Assembly: GCF_017355785.1 (NCBI RefSeq)
Contig: NZ_JAFEWE010000005.1
Coordinates: forward strand, 62,001-126,000
DNA length: 64,000 nt
Reading direction: 5' to 3'
From: Desertivirga arenae
GTDB taxonomy: Bacteria; Bacteroidota; Bacteroidia; Sphingobacteriales; Sphingobacteriaceae
The notes under the pieces are model-generated. The model was not told the DNA's origin. It saw only the letters and a list, made by a program, of their open reading frames with translations, and ran no database searches. Positions 46,352-55,287 of this stretch are shown here, piece by piece. Each line of letters opens with the position of its first letter. Positions within the stretch are counted from its first letter, which is position 1. The position numbers and the translations under genes were made by a program.

Positions 46352-49300
46352 TTATGCACGAATTTTATCTGCTGATTCTATCAGCGACTTCTTTAATATC
46401 TCTACATTTATAGGTTTTGTAATATAATCATTCATTCCAGCGCTGATGCAAGCTTCCCGGTCCTCCGTCATAGCATTTGCCGTCATCGCTATAATCATTG
46501 GCTGATGCTTATGATTTTGCCTGATGTACCTGGTCGCTTCCAGACCGTCCATAACAGGCATTAGCATGTCCATCAACACCACATCGTATGAACGGTCAAG
46601 TAACATATCTACTGCCTCCTGACCATTATTTGCAAGCCCGGGTTCATATCCTAGCTTGGTAAGAATCCGCATTGCAAGCTTTTGATTTATAATATTATCT
46701 TCCACAAGCAGAATATTGAGAGGAAAACTCTCTGCGAAATCATCAGATAAAGCAACCGCCTTTTTTTCCTCCTGTTTCTGGGGTTGTTTTTGTTGCTTAA
46801 GCTCTGCCTGCACCAACTTAAACAAGGGCTGTTGTTTTACTGGTTTCGTAAGTACAGAATTAAACAAGTGGGGATATTTTGATCGTGATTCATCACCAAT
46901 AGAACTTAAGAGAATGATAGGTACATCTGGTGCTTTTTTCTTAATTGCTTCCGCAAGCTGTACACCATCCATTTCTGGCATCTGCATGTCGCTAATTATC
47001 AGTTGAAAATCTACCCCGCAATTTAATATTTCAAGGGCTCGAGCACCTGATTCAGCAAGAGTAACATCAAGCTTCCATAGCTCAAGTTGAGATTTTAATA
47101 TAGAGAGATTTGTTTTGTTATCGTCTACAACCAGAACCTTCTTCCCTTCATTCTCCGCAGCATTTAAAGTAACATAATGTTTTAACGCCTGGTTACCGGG
47201 CCGGGTTTGGATTGTGAAACTAAAGACAGAACCCAGCCCCTTAGTGCTTTCAACCCTAATATCACCTCCCATCAACCTAACCAGTCGCTCGCAAATAGCT
47301 AAACCTAGTCCAGTACCACCATATTTGCGGGTTGTGGATGAATCAACCTGAGAAAATGCCTGAAAAAGACGCGGTAACTTATCTTCCGGGATACCAATTC
47401 CTGAGTCTTTTACATCAAACTGAAGCTCGATATCATCACTATCTACATTTAGGACGCTTACTTTTACAAAAACTTCCCCTTGATGAGTGAATTTCAATGC
47501 ATTACCTACAAGATTGATCAGAACTTGTCTAAGCCTCAGGCTATCTCCAATAATCTGAGAAGGTGCTTTATTATCTATCTGATAGATTAGATCCAGACTC
47601 TGTTCGGCAGCTTTAGTAGCAAAAAGATCCATTACGTGCTCCACGCATTGATAAAGATTGAACTCATGATTTTCGAGTTCCATGTTCCCTGACTCAATTT
47701 TAGAAAAATCGAGAATATCATTTATTACGGCCAAAAGAGCATCTCCACTGTTTTGTATAACGCTTACATACTCAGACTGCTCAGCATTCAGACTGGTCTC
47801 AGACAATAGCGAAGCCATTCCAATAACTCCGTTCATAGGGGTCCGGATCTCATGACTCATAGTGGCAAGGAAAGTACTTTTTGCCTGATTTGCTTTCTCA
47901 GCCTTCTCTCTTTCTTCCTGCAGAGCCAAATTGAAATTCTTCAACTGCTCTGTTTGCTGCTGCAGCTCTCTCGATTGCTTAACAACTTCATTAGTCCTTT
48001 CCTGAACCTGCTTCTCGAGTTCTGCTTTCTGCCGATTCATTTTGTTTACACGATAGAAATAGAATATGATCGCTCCACCGACAATAATTATTAAACTAAT
48101 CGATATAAACCACCACGTTCGCCAGAATGGAGGAACTATTATTACTTTTATTGAAGCCCCTTCCTCATTCCAAACTCCATCATTGTTTGTCGCCTTTACT
48201 TTAAAAGCATACTCTCCAGGTGGAATATTAGTATAAGCAGCGTTTCTTGAAGCTCCGGCATTGATCCAATCTTTATCAAAGCCCTCCAGCTTGTAAGCAT
48301 ACTGGTTTTCCTTAGTTCGGGAGAAATTAAGAGCCACGAAATCAAAAGAAAACTCTGACTGATCATAGTTTAGTTTGATCTCCTTTGCTTCATTTATTAC
48401 TTCTTTTAAAGGAGCATCATTCCCCGGAATCACAGATCTACTCCCAGTCTTAAAATCCGTAATAAATACAGTGGGCTGCTTTTGGTTTATTTTTAACTTA
48501 CCAGGATGAAAGATGTTGAAACCATTTAGTCCCGCAAAAATAAATTCACCGCTTCTAAGCTTGTAGTAAGCTCTAGACAATAACTCATTATCATCATACC
48601 CGTTATTAAGGTTATAGTTTCTGAAGCTTCGTTTTCTGGTATCAAATTCGGATAGACCAGTATTAGTACTTAGCCATAACGCCCCCTTCCTGTCTTCCAG
48701 GATACCGTTAATGAAATTATTAGCCAAGCCATCTTTCTCAGTGAAACGCCTGAAAGAATTATCAGTTAGCAAAAGATTCAGACCAGCCTGAGTACCGATC
48801 CAGATATTTCCACGACTATCTTCAAGAATGTTTGAGACAAAATTATCACTGATGCTTGCTGGGTTATTACTATCATGCAAGAACTCTTTAAAAATCTGCT
48901 TTTCTATATTTATTTTAGTTAAACCTTGAAGATTTGAACCCAACCACAAATTATCCTTTCGGTCTATATAGAAACAGGTAATCCCCAAATAAGGAATATT
49001 TCTACCCTTCCAATAAATCCTATGAAACAGATTGTCATTCTTGTTGAACTTCATCACGCCACTGCTAAAAGAAGCAATGTAGAGTTCTCCTTTAGAATTC
49101 TCACGAATAAACCAGACGTCACGGATATTGAAGGTCTTTTTAGACTGATCGTCTACACCCTGGTATATCCTAAAAATATTTTTCTCGAGATCCACCTTCA
49201 CCGGACCTTGTTCGAATGTCCCCAACCAGAATTCGTCCCCACTAAACAGCATGGATGTTACTGTACCCAAAGTCACACCTGTTCGGTCAACAAAAAAATG

Positions 49301-50509
49301 CTTGAAATCTTTTCGTGAAGGGTTGAAAACATCAAATCCCTTCCGCAGGCCCAGAAAGATGTTTCCTTCCTTATTTTGAGTAACGCTAAAAACTTCTCTT
49401 CCGCCTAAACCAGAGGGTTTTCCAGGGTTGTAGCTATATCGGGGAAACTTTGAATGCTCTGCCTCCTTTACTGATAAACCAGCGATGCTCCCTACCCAAA
49501 TATTATCAGTTTTGTCAACATAAATGGTGTTTAGTCCATTATCAAGCAATGAATTTTCATCAAATGGATCGTTAGTATAATTTATGAAAGTATTGTTCTT
49601 TTTATTAAGAACGCTTACTCCCATATTGGTAGCTACCCAAAGCCTCCCATCTTTAGGCTGGCAGATTTTAGGAACATAATCTCCCAAAATGCTATTAGAG
49701 TTAAATTCACTGTGCTTGTAATGGTCGAAGGTTCTCGTCTTCTTTAAGAAATGATTAAGCCCGCCAAAAGCAGTCCCAATCCAAATCTCACCTTCCCTGT
49801 CTACAAAAATGGTTCTTATAGCATCAACGCTAAGACTTTGGGCACTTTGGGAGTGAATGTAAGAAGTAAAACTGGTTCTACGGCTATCTATTACAGTGAT
49901 TCCATGTTCGGTACCCACCCATAAATTCCCTGCTTTATCTTCATTAAGAGCACGGATAACATGGCTTACCAAACCCTTTTTACCTGATCCTGGTTCAAAA
50001 ACAACTTTAAACTTCTTTGTCTTCCTGTCAAAAACATTCAAACCAGCATCCTCAGTTCCAACGTAGAAGACACCTTTATGGTCCTCGAAAAAGCAAGTAA
50101 CCCTGTTTGAGCTTAAACTCTCAGAATCCTTCGCGTCATGTTTATACACCGAAAATTTATCCTGCTTCGCATCAAAAACATTAACACCTCCGTTATCCGT
50201 ACCTACATACATAACCCCTTGTCTGTCTATGAACGTGGTAATAATATTACTTCCGCTTAAACTACCCTTTACCTTTGAATTGCTCCTGTAAATCTTAAAA
50301 TGGTAACCATCATATTTATTCAGGCCATCTCCTGTCCCTATCCAGATGAATCCCTTGGGATCGCGAATAACATTTCTAATGAAACTTTGCGAGAGTCCGT
50401 CACGACTTGTCTTCCTTGTAAATTTAGTTGTGTTCTGAGCAAATAGCTGAAATGTAAAGCAAAGCATTAACACAAGTAAAAAAGTAGAAAGATTCTTATA
50501 TCTAATCAT
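46352..50509 (-). CDS. Propeller hybrid histidine kinase with two receiver domains and no DNA-binding output
   Basis: Membrane sensor kinase of 1385 residues. A signal peptide ends in FQLFAQ, two sets of propeller repeats follow ([28 protein letters not shown]), then a Y_Y_Y domain ([20 protein letters not shown]) and one membrane helix near residues 797-817. A coiled coil leads to HisKA with phospho-His near 884 ([19 protein letters not shown]) and a full HATPase ([15 protein letters not shown]). Two receivers follow, with Asp near 1173 ([12 protein letters not shown]) and near 1313 ([20 protein letters not shown]). The extracellular half is like the xylan regulator, but the AraC domain is replaced by a second receiver. 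Signal output must therefore pass to another protein, and none is encoded nearby. Confidence 0.92.
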   Translation of the reverse strand: MIRYKNLSTFLLVLMLCFTFQLFAQNTTKFTRKTSRDGLSQSFIRNVIRDPKGFIWIGTGDGLNKYDGYHFKIYRSNSKVKGSLSGSNIITTFIDRQGVMYVGTDNGGVNVFDAKQDKFSVYKHDAKDSESLSSNRVTCFFEDHKGVFYVGTEDAGLNVFDRKTKKFKVVFEPGSGKKGLVSHVIRALNEDKAGNLWVGTEHGITVIDSRRTSFTSYIHSQSAQSLSVDAIRTIFVDREGEIWIGTAFGGLNHFLKKTRTFDHYKHSEFNSNSILGDYVPKICQPKDGRLWVATNMGVSVLNKKNNTFINYTNDPFDENSLLDNGLNTIYVDKTDNIWVGSIAGLSVKEAEHSKFPRYSYNPGKPSGLGGREVFSVTQNKEGNIFLGLRKGFDVFNPSRKDFKHFFVDRTGVTLGTVTSMLFSGDEFWLGTFEQGPVKVDLEKNIFRIYQGVDDQSKKTFNIRDVWFIRENSKGELYIASFSSGVMKFNKNDNLFHRIYWKGRNIPYLGITCFYIDRKDNLWLGSNLQGLTKINIEKQIFKEFLHDSNNPASISDNFVSNILEDSRGNIWIGTQAGLNLLLTDNSFRRFTEKDGLANNFINGILEDRKGALWLSTNTGLSEFDTRKRSFRNYNLNNGYDDNELLSRAYYKLRSGEFIFAGLNGFNIFHPGKLKINQKQPTVFITDFKTGSRSVIPGNDAPLKEVINEAKEIKLNYDQSEFSFDFVALNFSRTKENQYAYKLEGFDKDWINAGASRNAAYTNIPPGEYAFKVKATNNDGVWNEEGASIKVIIVPPFWRTWWFISISLIIIVGGAIIFYFYRVNKMNRQKAELEKQVQERTNEVVKQSRELQQQTEQLKNFNLALQEEREKAEKANQAKSTFLATMSHEIRTPMNGVIGMASLLSETSLNAEQSEYVSVIQNSGDALLAVINDILDFSKIESGNMELENHEFNLYQCVEHVMDLFATKAAEQSLDLIYQIDNKAPSQIIGDSLRLRQVLINLVGNALKFTHQGEVFVKVSVLNVDSDDIELQFDVKDSGIGIPEDKLPRLFQAFSQVDSSTTRKYGGTGLGLAICERLVRLMGGDIRVESTKGLGSVFSFTIQTRPGNQALKHYVTLNAAENEGKKVLVVDDNKTNLSILKSQLELWKLDVTLAESGARALEILNCGVDFQLIISDMQMPEMDGVQLAEAIKKKAPDVPIILLSSIGDESRSKYPHLFNSVLTKPVKQQPLFKLVQAELKQQKQPQKQEEKKAVALSDDFAESFPLNILLVEDNIINQKLAMRILTKLGYEPGLANNGQEAVDMLLDRSYDVVLMDMLMPVMDGLEATRYIRQNHKHQPMIIAMTANAMTEDREACISAGMNDYITKPINVEILKKSLIESADKIRA

Positions 50510-50603
50510 CAGCAGAATTCAAGTAATCCCGTTATACGCGATCAACCAACCAAATGTTCGAAAACCTGATGCTAGATTTTAGAAAAAAGAAATAAACGTA
50601 TAA

Positions 50604-51575
50604 CTATCCTTTCTTTAGTTTTTCAAAGAACGATGATCTTAGTTTTTCCAACTTCGGTTCAATAATATTACAGCAGTAAGGAGCTTCAGGATTCTTCAAA
50701 TAATAATTATGATGCTTATCTTCCGCCTTATAGAAAGCTTTAAAGGCTGCAATTTCTGTATAGACCTTTTTCCCTCGCAGTTCTTCTATTTCCTCTTTTA
50801 CCTTCTCTGCAACCTGTCTTTGTTCTTCGTTATAATATAATATGATAGAACGGTACTGTGTATAATTTCCATCCTCTGGATTAAGCAATGTGGAATCATG
50901 GATGGAGAAAAAGATCTTAAGAAGCTCTTCATAAGAAATAATCGTAGGATCAAACTTAATCCTTATCATTTCAGCGTGTCCGGTTAATCCACTTGATACC
51001 TCTTTATAACTAGGATTAAAGCCTTTTCCTCCACTATAGCCAGGCTCTACCGATACAACACCTTCTAATTGGTCAATTAGCGCTTCTGTACACCAAAAGC
51101 ACCCGCCTCCCAAAACTGCAAGTTGCATTTTATCGTCGATTCTGGTAATACTTACAGAATTAACACAGTACCTAAGTCCCGAAGGCTCTGGTCCATCCGG
51201 GAATACATGACCAAGATGAGCGTCACAAACATTACACATTATCTCAATCCTTTTCATACCATGACTCATATCCAGTTCATACTTTATGGCAGATCTGTGA
51301 ACAGGCTGAGTAAAGCTGGGCCATCCCGATAAAGAATTGTACTTGTCCGTTGAATCAAAGAGCTGGGACTGGCAACAAACACAGGAGTATTGGCCAGGCT
51401 CATAGTTCCGGCAATACATACCTGAGTATGGTTTTTCCGTTTCCTTTTGTCGGGTTACCCGAAATTGTTCGTCGGAGAGAAGAATTCTCCACTCGTCCTC
51501 TGATTTCTCGACTCTCTTCACCGGCTCGGGATTACCATATTTTGAGTATTTAATTGCATCAATCCAGCGAAGCAT
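50604..51575 (-). CDS. msrBA: Fused methionine sulfoxide reductase, MsrB-MsrA order
   Basis: Two-domain repair enzyme of 323 residues without signal peptide, probably cytoplasmic. The N-terminal MsrB domain (about 1-150) has two zinc CxxC sites (SCVCCQ and IMCNVCDAHLGHVFPDG) and catalytic Cys in GLRYCVNSVSI; it reduces Met-R-sulfoxide. The C-terminal MsrA domain (about 152-320) opens with AVLGGGCFWCTEALIDQLEG, containing the catalytic Cys of the GCFWC motif, plus the GYSGG and GHAEMI blocks; it reduces Met-S-sulfoxide. Many known fusions are A before B; here B comes first. It is 94 bp upstream of the hybrid kinase gene on the same strand. Confidence 0.93.
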   Translation of the reverse strand: MLRWIDAIKYSKYGNPEPVKRVEKSEDEWRILLSDEQFRVTRQKETEKPYSGMYCRNYEPGQYSCVCCQSQLFDSTDKYNSLSGWPSFTQPVHRSAIKYELDMSHGMKRIEIMCNVCDAHLGHVFPDGPEPSGLRYCVNSVSITRIDDKMQLAVLGGGCFWCTEALIDQLEGVVSVEPGYSGGKGFNPSYKEVSSGLTGHAEMIRIKFDPTIISYEELLKIFFSIHDSTLLNPEDGNYTQYRSIILYYNEEQRQVAEKVKEEIEELRGKKVYTEIAAFKAFYKAEDKHHNYYLKNPEAPYCCNIIEPKLEKLRSSFFEKLKKG

Positions 51576-51619
51576 AATTGTAAAATTAGTATTTCAACCT
51601 CTATTTTTATTTCATAATC

Positions 51620-52264
51620 TCAGTACAGAAGAAACATATCTACCTCCCTGATCAATGTATCAATTTGAACAGAAACCTCCTCTTCCAAACTAAAGCGAAG
51701 CGCTTCAAACAGCTTGTAATCTTCTTTATTTAACCCTTTCATATTACTTTGCGCCAGAGCTAAAATGGCATTAAAAGAAGAATGTAGCAAAAGCACAGCG
51801 GCTTTCACATCACTAACAACGCTATCATGACAGAGATTAACACAACCAATACTGGCAGATAAGCATTCCTTTAATAAAGAAGCCACTTTAAAAGGCGACT
51901 TAGTAGCATAAATAAGTGCTTTATACTTCGACTTTCCTGCAGGGTCCCCCCTACTGCCCGTTTTCATAAAGCGATACTGATCATATAAATCAAGATCCCG
52001 ATCAGCCGCCCTGACTAAACGCTTTTTAATTTTTTTAAGTACTGCAATCTTTTCTTTCAGTAGCGCCTTAACATCTTGATCTTCATTTTTCTTTGCAGAT
52101 ACCTCAAGAGGCATTATCAATAAAGTCATAGCAAGACCAGCAATTGTAGTCACAACGCAACCTCCTGTAATCGCAGGTGAGCTCTTAGTTGTGGCATCAG
52201 AGAATTGCTTTAGCGCCATTTTCCATACGCTACCATTTATCTGTAGATTTTTTGAGCCAGTCAT
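51620..52264 (-). CDS. Cyclodeaminase/cyclohydrolase (FTCD_C-like) family protein
   Basis: All-helical protein of about 214 residues resembling the formimidotetrahydrofolate cyclodeaminase domain. The start QFSDATTKSSPAITGGCVVT aligns with the family's SPAPGGGSVAA loop, and SDVKAAVLLLHSSFNAILAL aligns with the helix that follows the family's conserved SDVG. The loop has lost one Gly of the GGGS and gained Cys, so folate chemistry is doubtful. Start options are a TTG at 52297, ATG 52264 (chosen) and ATG 52219. The gene is divergent from ndh and is not near any histidine-degradation or folate gene. Function unknown beyond the family call. Confidence 0.7.
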   Translation of the reverse strand: MTGSKNLQINGSVWKMALKQFSDATTKSSPAITGGCVVTTIAGLAMTLLIMPLEVSAKKNEDQDVKALLKEKIAVLKKIKKRLVRAADRDLDLYDQYRFMKTGSRGDPAGKSKYKALIYATKSPFKVASLLKECLSASIGCVNLCHDSVVSDVKAAVLLLHSSFNAILALAQSNMKGLNKEDYKLFEALRFSLEEEVSVQIDTLIREVDMFLLY

Positions 52265-52334
52265 CCTCTTGTTTAATGACTTCTTCTCCTTCAACAATTA
52301 CGCCTGTTATCCTGTTGTGATAAAAAAACATAGA

Positions 52335-53651
52335 ATGATTGAAATTTCAGGAATAACACATTCTGATAAACCACGTGTAGTAGTGATCGGAGGAGGTTTT
52401 GGAGGCCTTGAGCTTGTAAAGTCTCTGGCCCACGCACCTGTGCAGGTTGTTTTACTGGATAAACATAATTACCATACATTCCAGCCTCTTCTTTACCAGG
52501 TGGCAACTTCCGGTTTAGATTCTGCCAATATCATACATCCTTTCCGAAAGGTCCTGGAAGGCCAGAAGAACTTTTATTTTCGGTTGACCGAAGTCTTGTC
52601 TATTGATCCTGATACACAAGAAGTTCTTACTAAAATCGGCCATCTTCATTATGATTACCTCGTTATTGCTACAGGTGCTGCCACCAACTACTTTGGAGAC
52701 GAAGTAATGGAGAAAAACGCAATTGCTATAAAAAGCATTGACGACGCTTTGGAACTTCGAAACACCATTCTTTGTAACCTGGAAAATGCGTTACAAGCTG
52801 AAGACGAAGAAAAACTGAATACTTTGATGGATTTTGTTATTGTAGGTGGAGGCCCGACCGGGGTTGAACTTGCGGGCGCATTAAGTGAGTTAAGGAAACA
52901 CGTATTCCCAAAAGATTATAGAGAACTTAACATCAAACAAATGGACATTAACCTGATACAAAGTGGAGATCAATTGCTTAAGGGAATGTCAGCCGGAGCA
53001 TCTAAAAAATCGTTAGAGTACCTTGAGCGCTATGGGGTAAAAGTTTGGCTAAATAGAAGGGTAAAGTCTTACGATGGAACTACGGTAACTCTCGATTCAG
53101 GGGAACAAATAAAAACATATACACTAATCTGGTCTGCAGGAGTTGTCGGAGCACCGGTAAATGGCTTGAAACCTGAGGCAATTTTGAAAGGCGGAAGAAT
53201 AGCTGTAGACGACTTTAACAGGGTCAAAGGCTATAACAACATATTCGCAATTGGAGACGTGGCAGCAATGCTATCCAAAGAAAATCCATTTGGCCATCCA
53301 ATGGTAGCTCAACCTGCAATGCAACAGGGACAGCTTTTAGGAAAAAATCTCATCCGACTACTCAAGAATGAAAATTTAAAAGCGTTTAAATATAATGACA
53401 AAGGTTCTATGGCAACCATTGGCCGAAATCATGCAGTAGCTGATCTAAAACTATTTGGGAAAGAACTTAATACTCAGGGCTTCTTTGCCTGGCTTATCTG
53501 GATGTTCATTCACCTTATTTCCATTATAAGTTTTAGAAGCCGTCTTATTGTTCTACTTCAATGGATGTTCAGTTATTTCAGTTACGACAAGGGAGTGAGA
53601 TTAATTCTTGGGAAGAAGAAAGATCACGGTGGCTTTTCTAGTGAAAAATAG
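52335..53651 (+). CDS. ndh: Type II NADH:quinone oxidoreductase (NDH-2)
   Basis: Membrane-associated flavoprotein of about 438 residues that passes electrons from NADH to quinone without pumping protons. The first Rossmann fold gives VVVIGGGFGGLELVKSL with FAD-binding Gly pattern, followed by KHNYHTFQPLLYQVATSGL. The second fold has FVIVGGGPTGVELAGALSEL for NADH. The FAIGDVAAM motif and the quinone-site Gln-rich AQPAMQQGQLLGKNL are present. The C-terminus is amphipathic (FFAWLIWMFIHLISIISF), suited to membrane binding. Start at 52335 is chosen because 48 upstream residues in the same frame overlap the divergent gene and do not match the family. Confidence 0.95.
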   Translation: MIEISGITHSDKPRVVVIGGGFGGLELVKSLAHAPVQVVLLDKHNYHTFQPLLYQVATSGLDSANIIHPFRKVLEGQKNFYFRLTEVLSIDPDTQEVLTKIGHLHYDYLVIATGAATNYFGDEVMEKNAIAIKSIDDALELRNTILCNLENALQAEDEEKLNTLMDFVIVGGGPTGVELAGALSELRKHVFPKDYRELNIKQMDINLIQSGDQLLKGMSAGASKKSLEYLERYGVKVWLNRRVKSYDGTTVTLDSGEQIKTYTLIWSAGVVGAPVNGLKPEAILKGGRIAVDDFNRVKGYNNIFAIGDVAAMLSKENPFGHPMVAQPAMQQGQLLGKNLIRLLKNENLKAFKYNDKGSMATIGRNHAVADLKLFGKELNTQGFFAWLIWMFIHLISIISFRSRLIVLLQWMFSYFSYDKGVRLILGKKKDHGGFSSEK

Positions 53652-53727
53652 ATCCAGGGTAAAAAAAAACGAGTCATATAAAAATCAAACGAGCTCCGGT
53701 AGGGTATCAAACAGAATGATAAAAATC

Positions 53728-53740
53728 AGGTTATTAACCT
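53728..53740. promoter_or_regulatory. Perfect palindrome upstream of the nucleotidyltransferase gene
   Basis: AGGTTATTAACCT, a perfect 13-base palindrome (6-bp arms about a central T), ends 28 bp before the start codon of the nucleotidyltransferase gene. Its position between promoter and start is typical of a repressor operator; no regulator is identified. Confidence 0.4.
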
Positions 53741-53768
53741 ACACAAAACGAACGAGAGATATCTAACT

Positions 53769-54512
53769 ATGATAGAAACAGAAGAACAAAGAAGGGAAGC
53801 GAACGAATTTTACAGAGAAGCTTTAGAATTTCTTCACGAAAGCGGATCTAATTTTATGTTGGGCGGAGCTTTCGCACTATTTAAATATACAGGATTATAC
53901 CGGGACACAAAAGACCTGGATGTATTTTGCAAACCTAGTGAGTATCCCAAAATCATGAAGCACTTTGCCTCTAAAGGCTATACCACAGAACTTACCGATG
54001 TCCGTTGGTTGGCGAAGGTTTTCAAAGGGGAATATTTTATAGATATAATATTTGATACAGTTAACAACATTTGCACTGTTGACGATACATGGTATGAACA
54101 TGCAACAGAAGGAGAGTTTGCAGGAGTACCAGTAAAATTCTTACCAGCAGAAGAACTGATCTGGTGCAAAATATATGTTCAAAACCGCGAGCGATTTGAC
54201 GGTGCAGACATCAACCATGTATTGCTTAAACATGGAAAGAACCTGGATTGGAAGAGGCTTCTTTTCCGCCTAGATCAGCACTGGCACTTGTTGCTGGCTC
54301 AACTACTTATGTTCCAGTTTGTATACCCTGCAGATTACCATGACATTGTGCCTAAATGGTTGTTTGACGAGTTGATGGAAAGGGCCAAAGAGCAATACGA
54401 CTTACCGCCAGCACTTGAAAAAGTATGCCGGGGACCAGTAATTGATCAAACGCAATATCAAGTGGATATCAAGGAATGGAATTATAAAGTTAGTACGATT
54501 AAAACTACCTGA
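53769..54512 (+). CDS. Nucleotidyltransferase-fold protein, paired with phosphoesterase
   Basis: Cytoplasmic protein of 247 residues with the pol-beta-type nucleotidyltransferase signature: NFMLGGAFALFKYTGLYRDT followed by KDLDVF, i.e. a GG motif and a DxD metal pair, then a third acidic residue in YFIDIIFD. A helical C-terminal half follows (WHLLLAQLLMFQFVYPADYH). This is the layout of MNT-like and aminoglycoside-adenylyltransferase-like proteins, but I do not recognise a characterised member. The downstream phosphoesterase start codon is one base after the stop (TGA-T-ATG), so the two proteins are co-translated and probably work together. The substrate could be RNA, a protein or a small molecule; nothing in the sequence decides this. 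Confidence 0.75.
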   Translation: MIETEEQRREANEFYREALEFLHESGSNFMLGGAFALFKYTGLYRDTKDLDVFCKPSEYPKIMKHFASKGYTTELTDVRWLAKVFKGEYFIDIIFDTVNNICTVDDTWYEHATEGEFAGVPVKFLPAEELIWCKIYVQNRERFDGADINHVLLKHGKNLDWKRLLFRLDQHWHLLLAQLLMFQFVYPADYHDIVPKWLFDELMERAKEQYDLPPALEKVCRGPVIDQTQYQVDIKEWNYKVSTIKTT

Positions 54513-54513
54513 T

Positions 54514-55248
54514 ATGGAAGAATCAACAAAAGTCCGTATTGCTGCTGTGGGAGACATCCATGTGCGCGAAACGGACAAAGGCCGATGGACAGAGTATTTT
54601 AAAAAAGTATCAACCTTAGCCGATGTATTGATAATTGCTGGCGACCTAACCGATACGGGAGATGAAGGCGAAGCCCAGGTGCTGGCAGAGGAATTGAAAG
54701 CCTGCACGATACCCGTTCTTGGGGTTTTGGGCAATCATGATTATGAGAAGGGTCGTCATAAACTTATAAGACAAATACTGCAAACAAATGGTATGCATAT
54801 ACTTGACGGGGAAGCTTTAGTGGTTAAAGGGGTAGGATTTGCAGGGGTTAAGGGTTTTGGAGGCGGATTTGGAAAACATATGTTATCGATGTTTGGAGAG
54901 GGGGCTATGAAAGCTTTTGTTCAGGAAGCTGTAGACGAAGCTTTACACCTGGACAGGGCGCTTGCCAGATTGGATCAGGAACACGAGCATATCAAAAAAA
55001 TAGCTATTATTCACTATGCTCCTATTCAGGCAACCGTAGAGGGTGAACCGGAACAGATTTTTCCCTTTTTAGGTTCTTCACGATTAGCTGAACCACTGGG
55101 CAGGAGAAATGTAGTTGCAGCTTTTCATGGGCATGCACATGTAGGCACGCTCCAGGGAGAGGTAGATGGTGTTAAGGTATTTAATGTAGCTAAACCAATT
55201 TTACACAAGGCAGGCTACGATGACGGTTTTTATATCTTCGAGGTATAA
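54514..55248 (+). CDS. Calcineurin-like metallophosphoesterase, partner of nucleotidyltransferase
   Basis: Cytoplasmic two-metal phosphoesterase of 244 residues. Motifs in order: AVGDIHVRE, IIAGDLTDTG, VLGNHDYEKG, IAIIHYAP and FHGHAHVGTLQG, all metal-binding positions intact. Between GNHD and the later His is a glycine-rich segment (GVGFAGVKGFGGGFGKHMLS) that probably shapes the active-site lid. The ATG at 54514 starts one base after the nucleotidyltransferase stop; a longer frame from 54442 overlaps that gene and is rejected. A transferase next to a phosphoesterase suggests addition and removal of a phosphate-linked group, but this is inference. Confidence 0.85.
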   Translation: MEESTKVRIAAVGDIHVRETDKGRWTEYFKKVSTLADVLIIAGDLTDTGDEGEAQVLAEELKACTIPVLGVLGNHDYEKGRHKLIRQILQTNGMHILDGEALVVKGVGFAGVKGFGGGFGKHMLSMFGEGAMKAFVQEAVDEALHLDRALARLDQEHEHIKKIAIIHYAPIQATVEGEPEQIFPFLGSSRLAEPLGRRNVVAAFHGHAHVGTLQGEVDGVKVFNVAKPILHKAGYDDGFYIFEV

Positions 55249-55287
55249 TTTTCTTATTGTAAAGGCGTAGCTTTTCTATAAGGGGCT

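Noticed and set aside
52191-52334. N-terminal 48-residue extension of NDH-2
   Set aside because: It lies within the divergent cyclodeaminase-like gene and the NDH-2 family begins at the GGGFGG Rossmann motif shortly after 52335.
54442-54513. Longer metallophosphoesterase frame overlapping the nucleotidyltransferase gene
   Set aside because: The family start fits the ATG at 54514, one base after the upstream stop.
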